In this document: one piece after another, positions 17,147 to 25,119 of the stretch | How the letters are laid out: each line of letters begins with the position of its first letter | Position numbering within the stretch: the first letter of the stretch is position 1 | DNA from: Mycolicibacterium litorale | Lineage (GTDB): Bacteria; Actinomycetota; Actinomycetes; Mycobacteriales; Mycobacteriaceae | Assembly (NCBI GenBank): GCA_002007745.1 | Contig: CP019882.1 | Location: 3,968,001 to 4,032,000 of the forward strand | DNA: 64,000 nucleotides | Direction: 5' to 3' | Notes under the pieces: generated by a model | Seen by the model: only the letters and a program-made list of their open reading frames with translations | What the model was told of the DNA's origin: nothing | Database searches by the model: none | Translations under genes and position numbers: made by a program

Positions 17147-18345
17147 CGCCAGACCATCACCCGATTGTTGCCCGAATCGGCAACCGCCAGCGTGTCCCCA
17201 CGCAATGACAGCCCATAGGGCCAGCAGAGGGTGTCCCGCTGCACCGACGTCCACCGGTTCTCCCCGTTCGAGCCGAAATCCGGTTGGGCTAGCACATGGT
17301 CGGCACCGCGGCCGTCGGTCGGCATGTCGTCCCACAACAGAATTCGATTGTTGGCGGTGTCGGCTACGGCGAGCCGCCCATCATCCAGGCATGCCGCGTA
17401 CGGGAACCGGAACCGATCCGCGGTGTGCGGCCCGTACGGCCATTCCAGGGCACTGCTGAAATCCGGCTGACCCAGCACCACGTCGGCGTCCCGATCGGCG
17501 TCCGGTTGCGGCGACCAGGCCAGCAGGCGGTGATCACCGGCGTCGGCGACCACGAGCATCCCGTCGCGACCGGTGATGTCGTGCGGCCAGCGGAAACTGG
17601 CCGGACCCACCGCGCCACCGCGGTTCTCCTCGCGGGCGGCGCCGTCGGGTTGTCCGAGAACGACGTCGGCGGCCTGCCTGGGGCCGGGAACACCGTCTAG
17701 CCAGCCCAGCACCCGCCGGTTGCCGGTGTCGGCCACCCAGAACGCCGAGCCGATCACCGCGATGCCGAACGGCCAGTAGAAGGTCGCGGCCGAGCAGGCG
17801 CCGCCCTGGTTCTCGCGCACCGAGGCGGCGTCTGGCTGGCCCAGCACATGGTCAGGTGCGACGTCGCTCGTCTCGGGCACACTGTCCCACACCAGGATCC
17901 GGTGATGCCACGCGTCGGCCACGATCAACCGGCCGTCGTGGATCAGCACCCCGGTGGGCAGGTTCATACCGCGCTCCGGGCCTCGGCCACCCGCGGCACG
18001 GCCCTCGGACTCGCCGTCGGACTGACCGAGCACCACGTCGGCGGGCTGCTCGTCACGAGACGGCAAGCCGTGCCAGATCAGGACGCGATGGTTCCCGGAG
18101 TCGGCCACCACCAGATGGCGCTCACCGACGAAGACACCGCGTGGCGAGTACATCCACGCCATCGACGGCTTCGCCGGCGGCAACGCCAGACCACCGGGTG
18201 CGGGGGCCCCGAGCCACAGGGCCGGGGACCAGCCATCGGTCAGATCGACCTCCGGGATGACGTCAGCGCGGGTACCTAGGCCACCGGAGCTGCCGGGCCA
18301 GCGACCATCGGCCGCGTTGTTGTGCCGAACGGTGTATCGGCTCAT
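17101..18345 (-). CDS. NHL-repeat beta-propeller protein of the hydrogenase operon
   Basis: The 414-residue protein contains six repeats of the NHL type, each ending in a strand such as VVADSGNHRVLIW, IVADAWHHRILVW, VADTGNRRVLGW or VADSGNNRVMVW. They are spaced about 55-60 residues apart from residue 75 to 390. This predicts a six-bladed propeller, usually a protein- or ligand-binding platform. There is no signal peptide, so it should be cytosolic. The start at 18345 (MSRYTVRHNN) has only a weak ribosome binding site and lies 28 bases after the NifU-Rieske gene. The last residues, AKSKGPDERSRKE, are encoded by the tandem repeat. A scaffold for hydrogenase assembly is an inference from context. 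Confidence 0.88.
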   Translation of the reverse strand: MSRYTVRHNNAADGRWPGSSGGLGTRADVIPEVDLTDGWSPALWLGAPAPGGLALPPAKPSMAWMYSPRGVFVGERHLVVADSGNHRVLIWHGLPSRDEQPADVVLGQSDGESEGRAAGGRGPERGMNLPTGVLIHDGRLIVADAWHHRILVWDSVPETSDVAPDHVLGQPDAASVRENQGGACSAATFYWPFGIAVIGSAFWVADTGNRRVLGWLDGVPGPRQAADVVLGQPDGAAREENRGGAVGPASFRWPHDITGRDGMLVVADAGDHRLLAWSPQPDADRDADVVLGQPDFSSALEWPYGPHTADRFRFPYAACLDDGRLAVADTANNRILLWDDMPTDGRGADHVLAQPDFGSNGENRWTSVQRDTLCWPYGLSLRGDTLAVADSGNNRVMVWRRAKSKGPDERSRKE

Positions 18346-18373
18346 CGGGGTGGGGTCTTCATCGGTCGAACCC

Positions 18374-19264
18374 TCACAGCTCGACGCGAACCCAGACCAC
18401 ACCGTCGTCGACGCGCAACGGCAGCTGCTCCAGCTGGGCACCCGGTGCACTCAGGCACTCCCCCGACGTCGCGTCGAAGCAGAAGCCGTGCCACGGGCAG
18501 GTGAGCGTGTTGTTGCTCAGGTCGAGCACCGCATTGTCCAGCGGCAGCGCCTCGTGTGCACACTCGTTGCGGTACGCCGACAACCGGTTGCCGGCATTGA
18601 CCACGATCGCCTCGACGGCCCGCCCGGAGGCAGTAGTCAAGCTCAGCGGGGTGAGCTCGTCGAGTGGCAGCTCGGTCGCCGCCCCCACCCTGACCCAGCC
18701 CTCGCTGGCCGGATCGCGCCCGATCCGCAGCGATTCGACGGGGATCAGCGTCGGAGTCGGCTCGTTGGGCAGCACCTGCACCGCGGAGATGGCCGGAACC
18801 TGCTGCACCAGAGCCTCTTCCACGAGGTTGCGCAATGTCACCGACGACATCGAGCAGCCGTTGCACGCCCCTTCCAGGCGTACGAAGGCGGTGCCGTCCT
18901 CCACCCGCACCAAGCTGACATCGCCGCCGTGGCTGTGCAGCTGCGGGCGCACCGAGGTCAGCACCTGGTTGGCGTGGGTGACCGGGTCGGGCCGCACGAT
19001 GCCGTGCAACGACAGCAGCAGATGCACAGTGGGGTCGTCGACCATGTCGAACAGCGCATCGCGTGCCGCCGGGTCCTCGCGCATCCGGCGCACAATGGTC
19101 ACCAGACCCGCCCGGTGAATCTCCTCGATGGCCGACTTGAGCTCCTCGGCCACCGCCCGGGCGGCCGGATCCAGGCCGGCCAGCGCCGCGACCGCGTCGT
19201 CGACCCGTTTGGCCAGTTGCTCGAAACCGGGCTGGTCCACCGGCCGTTCAGTGGTCGCCGTCAT
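18374..19264 (-). CDS. NifU-like / Rieske ferredoxin fusion protein
   Basis: The 296-residue protein joins two iron-sulfur modules. Residues of about 90-170 resemble the NifU C-terminal scaffold, with the pair C134-x2-C137 in GACNGCSMSS. Residues of about 190-296 are a Rieske domain with ligands C235-x-H237 (CAHEALPL) and C256-x2-H259 (CPWHGFCF). The first 90 residues are helical and unassigned. The ATG at 19264 overlaps the end of the TPR gene by 17 bases. In a hydrogenase operon it could deliver clusters to the small subunit or act as an electron carrier. The sequence does not decide between these. Confidence 0.92.
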   Translation of the reverse strand: MTATTERPVDQPGFEQLAKRVDDAVAALAGLDPAARAVAEELKSAIEEIHRAGLVTIVRRMREDPAARDALFDMVDDPTVHLLLSLHGIVRPDPVTHANQVLTSVRPQLHSHGGDVSLVRVEDGTAFVRLEGACNGCSMSSVTLRNLVEEALVQQVPAISAVQVLPNEPTPTLIPVESLRIGRDPASEGWVRVGAATELPLDELTPLSLTTASGRAVEAIVVNAGNRLSAYRNECAHEALPLDNAVLDLSNNTLTCPWHGFCFDATSGECLSAPGAQLEQLPLRVDDGVVWVRVEL

Positions 19265-20513
19265 CGTGTTCTCCTGCCCGGGTCAGCGTGGTCTGCCGGG
19301 CGATCTCGTCGAGCACCCCGCGCACGGTGCGTACCGAGTCGTCGTCGCCGAGCTCTTCGAACAGGAACCGTGCCTCGTACAGCTTGGCTTTCGCCTGATC
19401 GAACGCCCCGAGGTGGGCCAGTACGTTGCCTTGATTGGCCAACACCCGCGCCCGGCCCATCGGATCGCTGTCGCGGTCGCGGGCTTCGAGCACCGCCTCG
19501 TACAGTTCGACCGCCTCCACCAGATTGTCCGCCTGATGTTTGGACGGCGTGTAGACCAGCGAGTTGGCGAGGTTGAGTTGCACGCTGGCCCACTGCTCGG
19601 GATAGTCCTCGCGCGTGTAGACCTTCAGCGCCGACCGCAACGACTGCGCGGCGATGCCCAGCCGCAGCTGGCCGGAGGCCTCTGTCATCGGCATCGTCAG
19701 GTACGCGGTCGCCAGGTTGGCGTGCGCCGACGCCCACAACAGCGGGGCTTCCTCACGCAGCACCAGCTGCAGCGCCGAATGATAGTGCGGCACAGCGGCG
19801 GCCAGGAGCTCCGGCCGGCTCTGCGCCTGCTCGTGCAGCAAGCCCGCCAGGTCCAGATGAAGTTCGGCCCGCGCGACGCGCAGCCCGTCGGCACCATCGA
19901 GCGCCTTGAGTGCCGTCTCGTAACGCCGGTAGGCGTCCGGATACCCGGCCTGCGCCGCAATGGACGCCGCCGCGCCGAGCAGCACGCCGGACAGCGGAGC
20001 CGATACCCGGGCTGCCTCGTCAGCGGCCTGATCGAGCAGGGCGGTGGCGGTGGTCGTGTCGCCGTCGTTGAAAGCCCGGCTCGCCTGTGTCGACAACACC
20101 AGTGCGGCTAGCTCTGCGGTGGCCGATCCCAGTTCCGGCGGCACATCCGAACGTCCGATCGCGAACAGGACGACGTCCACCAGCACAGCGAATTCGCCCA
20201 GTACCGAACGCAAATCCTCGGCGTCGTCCCCGTCGGGGTTCATGACGAAGCGGTTGTACCGGCTCACCGGATCCGCTCCGGTCAGCGCGGCGAGCGCACC
20301 CTCGCGGTCACCGGCCAGTGCCAGTTCGTGGGCGCGCAACGCCTGCGGCCACTGCGGGATCTCCCCCGCCAGCAGCGCGGCCCGGGCTGCCTCGGTGTCC
20401 GGTGAAGCGGGAACCAGCATGTAGCCCAAGGGAAGTGCGAATGCGCCCAATGGCTGCGGCCGAGTCGCCAGAACTGCGGTCTCGACCAGATCGGTGTTCG
20501 CCAATGCGGTCAC
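19248..20513 (-). CDS. TPR-repeat protein of the hydrogenase operon
   Basis: A 421-residue alanine-rich helical protein with tetratricopeptide-like repeats in its second half (for example WASAHANLATAYL, EQWASVQLNLANSLV and ARVLANQGNVLAHLGAFDQA). TPR domains bind partner proteins, so a chaperone or scaffold role in hydrogenase maturation is plausible but unproven. I chose the GTG at 20513 (VTALANTDLVETAVL) because GGAAGGGG lies just upstream and it starts 14 bases after the previous stop. A GTG at 20555 would overlap that gene. Confidence 0.87.
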   Translation of the reverse strand: MTALANTDLVETAVLATRPQPLGAFALPLGYMLVPASPDTEAARAALLAGEIPQWPQALRAHELALAGDREGALAALTGADPVSRYNRFVMNPDGDDAEDLRSVLGEFAVLVDVVLFAIGRSDVPPELGSATAELAALVLSTQASRAFNDGDTTTATALLDQAADEAARVSAPLSGVLLGAAASIAAQAGYPDAYRRYETALKALDGADGLRVARAELHLDLAGLLHEQAQSRPELLAAAVPHYHSALQLVLREEAPLLWASAHANLATAYLTMPMTEASGQLRLGIAAQSLRSALKVYTREDYPEQWASVQLNLANSLVYTPSKHQADNLVEAVELYEAVLEARDRDSDPMGRARVLANQGNVLAHLGAFDQAKAKLYEARFLFEELGDDDSVRTVRGVLDEIARQTTLTRAGEHDDGDH

Positions 20514-20526
20514 AACACCCCTTCCT

Positions 20527-20781
20527 TCATCCGTGGATGGGTCCTCGTATGTCACGCTCGGCGGCGCGTTTGATCAGCTTGGCCGACAGCTCGGCGCGGG
20601 CCCTGGTGTGGTGGGTGTCGATGCGCCTGCGCACCACGCCGTCGGCGAACACCACCACGATCTCGACCGCCCAGCGGCCCCGTTCCTCCACGACGACGGT
20701 CTGCACGTCCAGGGCCTCGTCGGTGGAGCTGTCCTGACGTACGGTGGTCTTGGGTCGCGGCTCTTCACACACGGCGATCAC
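20527..20781 (-). CDS. Small hydrogenase-operon protein
   Basis: An 84-residue protein of unknown function. It begins VIAVCEEPRPKTTVRQD, and its core (VQTVVVEERGRWAVEIVVVF) looks like beta strands followed by a basic helix (ARAELSAKLIKRAAERDI). The GTG at 20781 overlaps the protease stop as GTGA, so it is very likely translated with it. I do not recognise a family. Confidence 0.75.
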   Translation of the reverse strand: MIAVCEEPRPKTTVRQDSSTDEALDVQTVVVEERGRWAVEIVVVFADGVVRRRIDTHHTRARAELSAKLIKRAAERDIRGPIHG

Positions 20782-21647
20782 CGGGCCGACCCCAGCGGAA
20801 TGCGCAGCGCTTGTTCTGCATCGTCCCAGAATGCCCGACGAACGCCGGTGACGGGGCTGTCCCCGATCACCTCGCGGACCAACAGCGACCGGTCGCCGGC
20901 CGGGGTGCGTTGCTTGAGCAGGAGCCCACCGCTGCGCGGCCCGCGCAGCGGGATGAGCCACAGCGCATCGTCACGCAACACCGCGGCCACCGCATCGGAC
21001 GGAAACCGGCTGGCGGCCAACACCGCATCGACGCGCAGGTAGCCGTCGGCGGTGAACTGCACCGACACCTCGTCGGAGGGTTGTGGGCGCAGTGCGGCAA
21101 AGTAGTCGCGTTCGATCGCACTGATCACCTGCTCCATCGCTGCCTGCACGGGCTCGGAGAGATCGGCGCCCAACTCGACACCGGCCGCCTCGATCAGGAA
21201 CACCGTGATATCGCTCGGGCAGGCATCGGTCAGAACCCAGCGGGCGAAGGCGATCGCGTGATCCCATCGGAACGAGTGGGTGTGCAAGCCTTGTAGCGGC
21301 GGAAGGTCGTCCAGCTCCGCGCCGGGCACTCGGTAGACCGTGCCGGGTGTGGCACCGGTGGCCGACGCGTCGACGATCACGACGCGCTGTGCGCCGCGCA
21401 TCTGGAACGCGACGTCCATGCCGGCGGTACCCCCGTCGACCAGACGCGCCCCGGTGGGCACACCGCGTTCCCACAGATGCCGGATCAGAACCGGGCCGAC
21501 ACCGTCGTCCCCACGCAGCAGGTTGCCGCAACCGACCACCAGTACCGCGCACCCAGGCGGTTCGATGTCCAGATGAGGGGGCTGGACATCGGAACCGCCT
21601 GGGCCGCTGCGGGAGTCGGGTGACCCAGGCTCGAGTGCCGGGATCAC
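20778..21647 (-). CDS. [NiFe]-hydrogenase maturation endopeptidase with extra C-terminal domain
   Basis: Endopeptidases of this family clip the C-terminal tail of the hydrogenase large subunit after nickel insertion. The core (about residues 33-190) has VVGCGNLLRGDDGVGP at its start, the acidic residue in IVDASATG (about D93) and histidines in LHTHSFRW (about residues 122-124), matching the three nickel-sensing ligands of the family. The protein is 289 residues, whereas typical members are about 150-200. About 90 extra residues follow (from VSVQFTADGYLRVDAV) that I cannot assign. The GTG at 21647 overlaps the hucL stop as GTGA. HucL carries a matching 19-residue tail. Confidence 0.9.
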   Translation of the reverse strand: MIPALEPGSPDSRSGPGGSDVQPPHLDIEPPGCAVLVVGCGNLLRGDDGVGPVLIRHLWERGVPTGARLVDGGTAGMDVAFQMRGAQRVVIVDASATGATPGTVYRVPGAELDDLPPLQGLHTHSFRWDHAIAFARWVLTDACPSDITVFLIEAAGVELGADLSEPVQAAMEQVISAIERDYFAALRPQPSDEVSVQFTADGYLRVDAVLAASRFPSDAVAAVLRDDALWLIPLRGPRSGGLLLKQRTPAGDRSLLVREVIGDSPVTGVRRAFWDDAEQALRIPLGSAR

Positions 21648-23251
21648 ACCATTCCGTTGATGATGAACTTCGAGAGCTCCTTGCCGGTCTTGCCGTCGTA
21701 GGCGTGCACGGTACACACCAGGCAGGAGTCGAAGCTGCGTGCCACGTGGCCCAGTTCGACGGGGTCCTCCGGGTCCACGATCGGCGAGCCCACCAGTGCC
21801 TTCTCGATCGGACCGAGGACCTCGTTGCCGTCCCGCGGCCCGATGTTCCACGCCGTGGGGGTGATCACCTGATAGTTCTTGATCTTGTTGTCTTCGATGA
21901 CGATCCAGTCGGCCAGCGAGCCGCGGGCCGCCTCGGTGGCACCGAAGCCCTTGCCCTCCGCATACTCGGTGGGCTTGGTGTAGAAGCTCTCCTTGAGGTC
22001 GAGCTGATCGAGCCACTGCCTGACCCACTTGTAGTACTTCGGACCCTCGTGCACCCGGGCCAGCTGACGCGTCAGCACACTCGGGCCGATCTTGTTCATG
22101 ATGTCGACGAACAACGGGTCGTTGTCCTGGTGCGCTCCGGCGTTGGGGCCACCGGCCGCCATCCGGCGGGCCAGCGGACCGGCCTCCAGCGGAATGTTGC
22201 CCAGATCTCCGACGGCGTAACGCGGCGACTTCGCCCAGCTGTACTTGCCCTGCTTCTTGCCGTCGTCGGGATCCAGCGGGATGGTCTCGCCGTCGAACGG
22301 GTGCAGTGGCGTGCTGCCCTGATAGAACGAGTGCGTCACGTCCTCGCGCACATTGGCCTGGTCGAACTCGTACCACTGGCCCTTGGCGTAGACGCCGCCG
22401 CGACCGATCAGTGCGGCGTTGCGGCCCTCGATGGTCGGGTTCTCGTACAGCGTCGGGTCGAAATAGGTGCCGGTGGAGATGTAGTTGCCGACCCCCTGGC
22501 CGTATTTGTCCAGACCGATGTCCAGCGCGTAGCGGATGAAGAAGCCGCAGTCGCTGTTGTACTGGGACTCGTTCTCGTCGACCCAGGCCAGCACGTCTTC
22601 CCAGGTCTTGTTCTCCAACCACCGGTCGATGCTGCAACCCAGCCACTGGCCTTCGAGCCAGTTGTCCTTCCAGTGCTCGAGGATCGCGATCGAGCGGGTG
22701 ACGTCGGACAGGGTCGGTGCGGACATGACACCACCGGGCACCATGAAGCTGGAGTGCGGCCACTGGCCACCGAAGATCGCGTACACCTCGACCGGCTTGT
22801 TGGAAAGAACCACGCCCGGTTGGTAACTGGTGCCGACGTAGGGCGCGAATCGCCGAACTGCCTCGTCGTAGAGTGCCGACTTCGCGTAGTTCTTGTTCGT
22901 CAGGTCGATGGCGAACAGCGCGTAGAAGTACCGCGGGATCGACTGCAGCGTCTCACAGGCCTGCGCGATGTTGCGAATGAGCGTGGCGTTCGGCGGCATG
23001 TGGGTGCGCCACGCGGTGTCCAGTGCGTAGGCAGACTTGTACAGGTGGCTGCCGCCGCAGATACCGCAGATGCGGGGGCACACCACGAGTCCGGCCTGCG
23101 GGTCCTTGCCGCGCAGGATGATCTCGAAACCGCGGAACATCGCGGCTTCGGTCCAGGCCGAGGTGACGACACCGTCGTCGATGGTGACCCGGACGTCGAG
23201 GTCACCCTCGACACGGCCCAGGGGGCTGACGTAGAGGTCGAGCGCGGTCAT
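21644..23251 (-). CDS. hucL: [NiFe]-hydrogenase large subunit, Huc-type (group 2a)
   Basis: Catalytic subunit that oxidises H2 at a Ni-Fe(CN)2CO centre. The product is 535 residues. The L1 motif is RICGICGGSH (C62 and C65), and the L2 motif is DSCLVCTVH (C510 and C513), with Ser where most groups have Pro. The 19 residues after H516 form the tail removed by the maturation protease encoded next door. Sequence, absence of an export signal on its partner, and the operon layout match what I recall of the high-affinity Huc hydrogenase of M. smegmatis, which scavenges atmospheric H2. The start at ATG 23251 gives the family N-terminus (YVSPLGRVEGDLDV). Confidence 0.95.
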   Translation of the reverse strand: MTALDLYVSPLGRVEGDLDVRVTIDDGVVTSAWTEAAMFRGFEIILRGKDPQAGLVVCPRICGICGGSHLYKSAYALDTAWRTHMPPNATLIRNIAQACETLQSIPRYFYALFAIDLTNKNYAKSALYDEAVRRFAPYVGTSYQPGVVLSNKPVEVYAIFGGQWPHSSFMVPGGVMSAPTLSDVTRSIAILEHWKDNWLEGQWLGCSIDRWLENKTWEDVLAWVDENESQYNSDCGFFIRYALDIGLDKYGQGVGNYISTGTYFDPTLYENPTIEGRNAALIGRGGVYAKGQWYEFDQANVREDVTHSFYQGSTPLHPFDGETIPLDPDDGKKQGKYSWAKSPRYAVGDLGNIPLEAGPLARRMAAGGPNAGAHQDNDPLFVDIMNKIGPSVLTRQLARVHEGPKYYKWVRQWLDQLDLKESFYTKPTEYAEGKGFGATEAARGSLADWIVIEDNKIKNYQVITPTAWNIGPRDGNEVLGPIEKALVGSPIVDPEDPVELGHVARSFDSCLVCTVHAYDGKTGKELSKFIINGMV

Positions 23252-23303
23252 GAAAGTCCTCCAAAGAGTGAGAGCTGAACCAGGGCTGGTGGTTGCGGAG
23301 TGG

Positions 23304-24275
23304 CTAGACCACGAACATGTCTTCCTTGGACCACTGCGGTGCGGCGATCCGAGCCGCCGCCGCATGCGCCATGTAGGTGAGGTGGTCGGATCCCTCCGGA
23401 ACTTCCTTTGGGATCACTCCGCCGACCTTCTGGGTCTTGAACAGCGTTCCCGGTGCCAGATCGAAGTGCGGGAACTCGGGCTCGGTGCAGCCCAGGCAGG
23501 GCATGCCGGCGCGGGTCTTCGACGACTGCCGGTTCCACAGGATGCGGTTGCACGGCGAGTGTGTCATCGGGCCGCGGCAGCCGAATTCGTAGAACAGGCA
23601 CCCGGTGCGGGTGCCCTCGCCGAACGACATGGTCGACTGCTTGTATTCGAAGAACTGCACACGAGTGCAACCGGTTTGGGTGAAGGTCTTGAAGAACGTC
23701 TCCGGCCGGTGCAGCTCGTCGAGCGCGATGTCACCGGCGCGGCCGGTGGCCAGCGCGACGATGATCTGGGTGATCCAGTCCGGGTGGGCCGGGCAGCCGG
23801 GGATGTTGATGACGGGCAGACCCATCTTGGAGCGGAAGTCGGGCCCGAGGAACCCGCCCTTGTCGCGCTTGTGGAACTGCAGGCCGGTGGAGGCCGACGG
23901 GTTGGGCTCCATGGCCGGGATGCCGCCGAAGCAGGCGCAGTCGCCGATCGCGACGACGATCTGCGCGGCGCCGGCCAGGTCGGTGACCCAGTCCTTCATC
24001 GGCCGGTCGGCGAACATGTCCATCCGCCCGGTGCCGTTCGGGGCTTCGATGACGCTGCCCTCGAAGACGAAGATATCCAGGGGCCGATCGCCCTTGGCGC
24101 AGTCCCAGAACACCTTCTGCGCGTTCTTGCCGAGTTCCAGCCCCAGCGACGGATGCCAGATCAGGTCGAGACCGAAGTCGACGATGAGGTCGACGACGTT
24201 GGGTTCCTCGGCGTTGAGGAACGACATGGTGTTGCCACTGCATGCCCCTCCCTGAAACCACAGAACGGAAGCCAT
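23304..24275 (-). CDS. hucS: [NiFe]-hydrogenase small subunit, Huc-type
   Basis: Electron-transfer subunit, 323 residues, that relays electrons from the active site through three iron-sulfur clusters. The N-terminal motif FQGGACSGNTMSFLNAEEPN holds proximal-cluster ligands. Further cysteines lie in GDCACFGGIP, NIPGCPAHPDW, TGCTRVQF, TGCLFYEFGCRGP and PCLGCTEPEFP. There is no twin-arginine signal, unlike exported group 1 enzymes, which supports a cytoplasmic-side group 2 enzyme. It lies 52 bases upstream of hucL. Confidence 0.95.
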   Translation of the reverse strand: MASVLWFQGGACSGNTMSFLNAEEPNVVDLIVDFGLDLIWHPSLGLELGKNAQKVFWDCAKGDRPLDIFVFEGSVIEAPNGTGRMDMFADRPMKDWVTDLAGAAQIVVAIGDCACFGGIPAMEPNPSASTGLQFHKRDKGGFLGPDFRSKMGLPVINIPGCPAHPDWITQIIVALATGRAGDIALDELHRPETFFKTFTQTGCTRVQFFEYKQSTMSFGEGTRTGCLFYEFGCRGPMTHSPCNRILWNRQSSKTRAGMPCLGCTEPEFPHFDLAPGTLFKTQKVGGVIPKEVPEGSDHLTYMAHAAAARIAAPQWSKEDMFVV

Positions 24276-24367
24276 GCGGAACTCCTCTCAGATCACGACC
24301 CAGGGCGAGGCCGAAAATGTGTGGGCTGGAACGACAAAGGCACGAAGCGGCGGGCGGACCGGCGCCA

Positions 24368-24913
24368 CTATTTGCCCACTTGGCGGCCGAAGGCGCGGGC
24401 TACCTGAATCATGAAGCCCAGCCCGCGGACCACGTCAGGGTCTTTGGTCACCTTCCAGAAGCCGAACAGACCCTTCGGTCCGCCGGGGTCGGCCACGGCG
24501 GCGGCCTTGCCCTCGACCAGCGCCTGTCCCAGCTGGGCCAACACCTCAGCGGCCTCGGGGTCGGTCAATCGGGAGGACAGCAGGGTGTTCAGCGCCGGCG
24601 TGGCTCCCACGAGTGAATTCGACAGCGTGGCAAGGCTTTGCGCCAGGCCCTGCAGGTCGACATTCTTCAGCGCCTCGGCGCCGGGCACCACCCCGGCAGC
24701 GGAGGCACCCTTGAAGTCGTTGACGGCGGCGGACAGCGAGTCGGTGATGGCGTCGCCACGGCGGACGAACCCGTCCAGGCCGGTGACCAGGACGGCCAGC
24801 AGATCGGCGTGATCGAGCAGGTTGTTCAGCGATGCCGCGACCTTGGGATCGTCGAGCTTGTCGCGGATCTGATCGGCTGGCGATACCGCGACTGCCTGCC
24901 CGTTAGCCGTCAT
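24368..24913 (-). CDS. hucM: DUF1641-type protein, likely HucM membrane-stalk subunit
   Basis: First gene of the hydrogenase operon, 181 residues, alanine- and leucine-rich and predicted helical. The C-terminal half (GLFGFWKVTKDPDVVRGLGF ... ARAFGRQ) carries the DUF1641-like signature. In M. smegmatis the gene in this position encodes HucM, which forms a membrane-associated stalk that lets menaquinone reach the enzyme. I assign it by position and sequence character, from memory. The ATG at 24913 follows AGGAGG five bases upstream. It is divergent from the AraC-family gene. Confidence 0.8.
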   Translation of the reverse strand: MTANGQAVAVSPADQIRDKLDDPKVAASLNNLLDHADLLAVLVTGLDGFVRRGDAITDSLSAAVNDFKGASAAGVVPGAEALKNVDLQGLAQSLATLSNSLVGATPALNTLLSSRLTDPEAAEVLAQLGQALVEGKAAAVADPGGPKGLFGFWKVTKDPDVVRGLGFMIQVARAFGRQVGK

Positions 24914-25118
24914 GCAAACCTCCTGCTGGCAAATGTGGCCTCGGTCACAAGCTAGCCGGAGCACGCCGCCGTGCCTATCGCTTTCGCGCAGGAGCTGTCA
25001 GGATTACGCAGAGTTGGACGCGCTGGAGCGCGCCCGGATGTTTGGAGGCTTGCGTGATCAGCGCGGATACTTTAATCAAAACTTCACTTTTCAGCCGGGA
25101 ACTCCATGGTCTGTGCTG
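24914..25118. promoter_or_regulatory. Divergent hucM / araC-type intergenic region
   Basis: About 200 bases that should hold the hydrogenase promoter on the minus strand and the regulator promoter on the plus strand. The hucM ribosome binding site AGGAGG is at 24919-24924. I find no copy of the TCCCC/GGGGGA palindrome here. A short frame of 22 codons with its own strong ribosome binding site lies at 25054-25119. Confidence 0.55.
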
Positions 25119-25119
25119 A
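25054..25119 (+). CDS. Possible 21-residue leader peptide upstream of the AraC-type gene
   Basis: A GTG at 25054 stands five bases after GGAGG and opens a frame of 21 codons (VISADTLIKTSLFSRELHGL and a final C) ending in TGA. That TGA shares one base with an ATG of the regulator gene (TGATG). The arrangement suggests a leader translated to couple into the regulator. It could also be chance, or the regulator could start earlier (ATG 25038) and simply read across this frame. Confidence 0.35.
   Translation: MISADTLIKTSLFSRELHGLC

Noticed and set aside
18345..18365. Earlier ATG at about 18362 as the NHL gene start
   Set aside because: It is in another frame and stops after six codons.
24914..25118. 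DosR (hypoxia) box upstream of hucM
   Set aside because: I looked for a GGGAC...GTCCC pair in the intergenic bases and found none.
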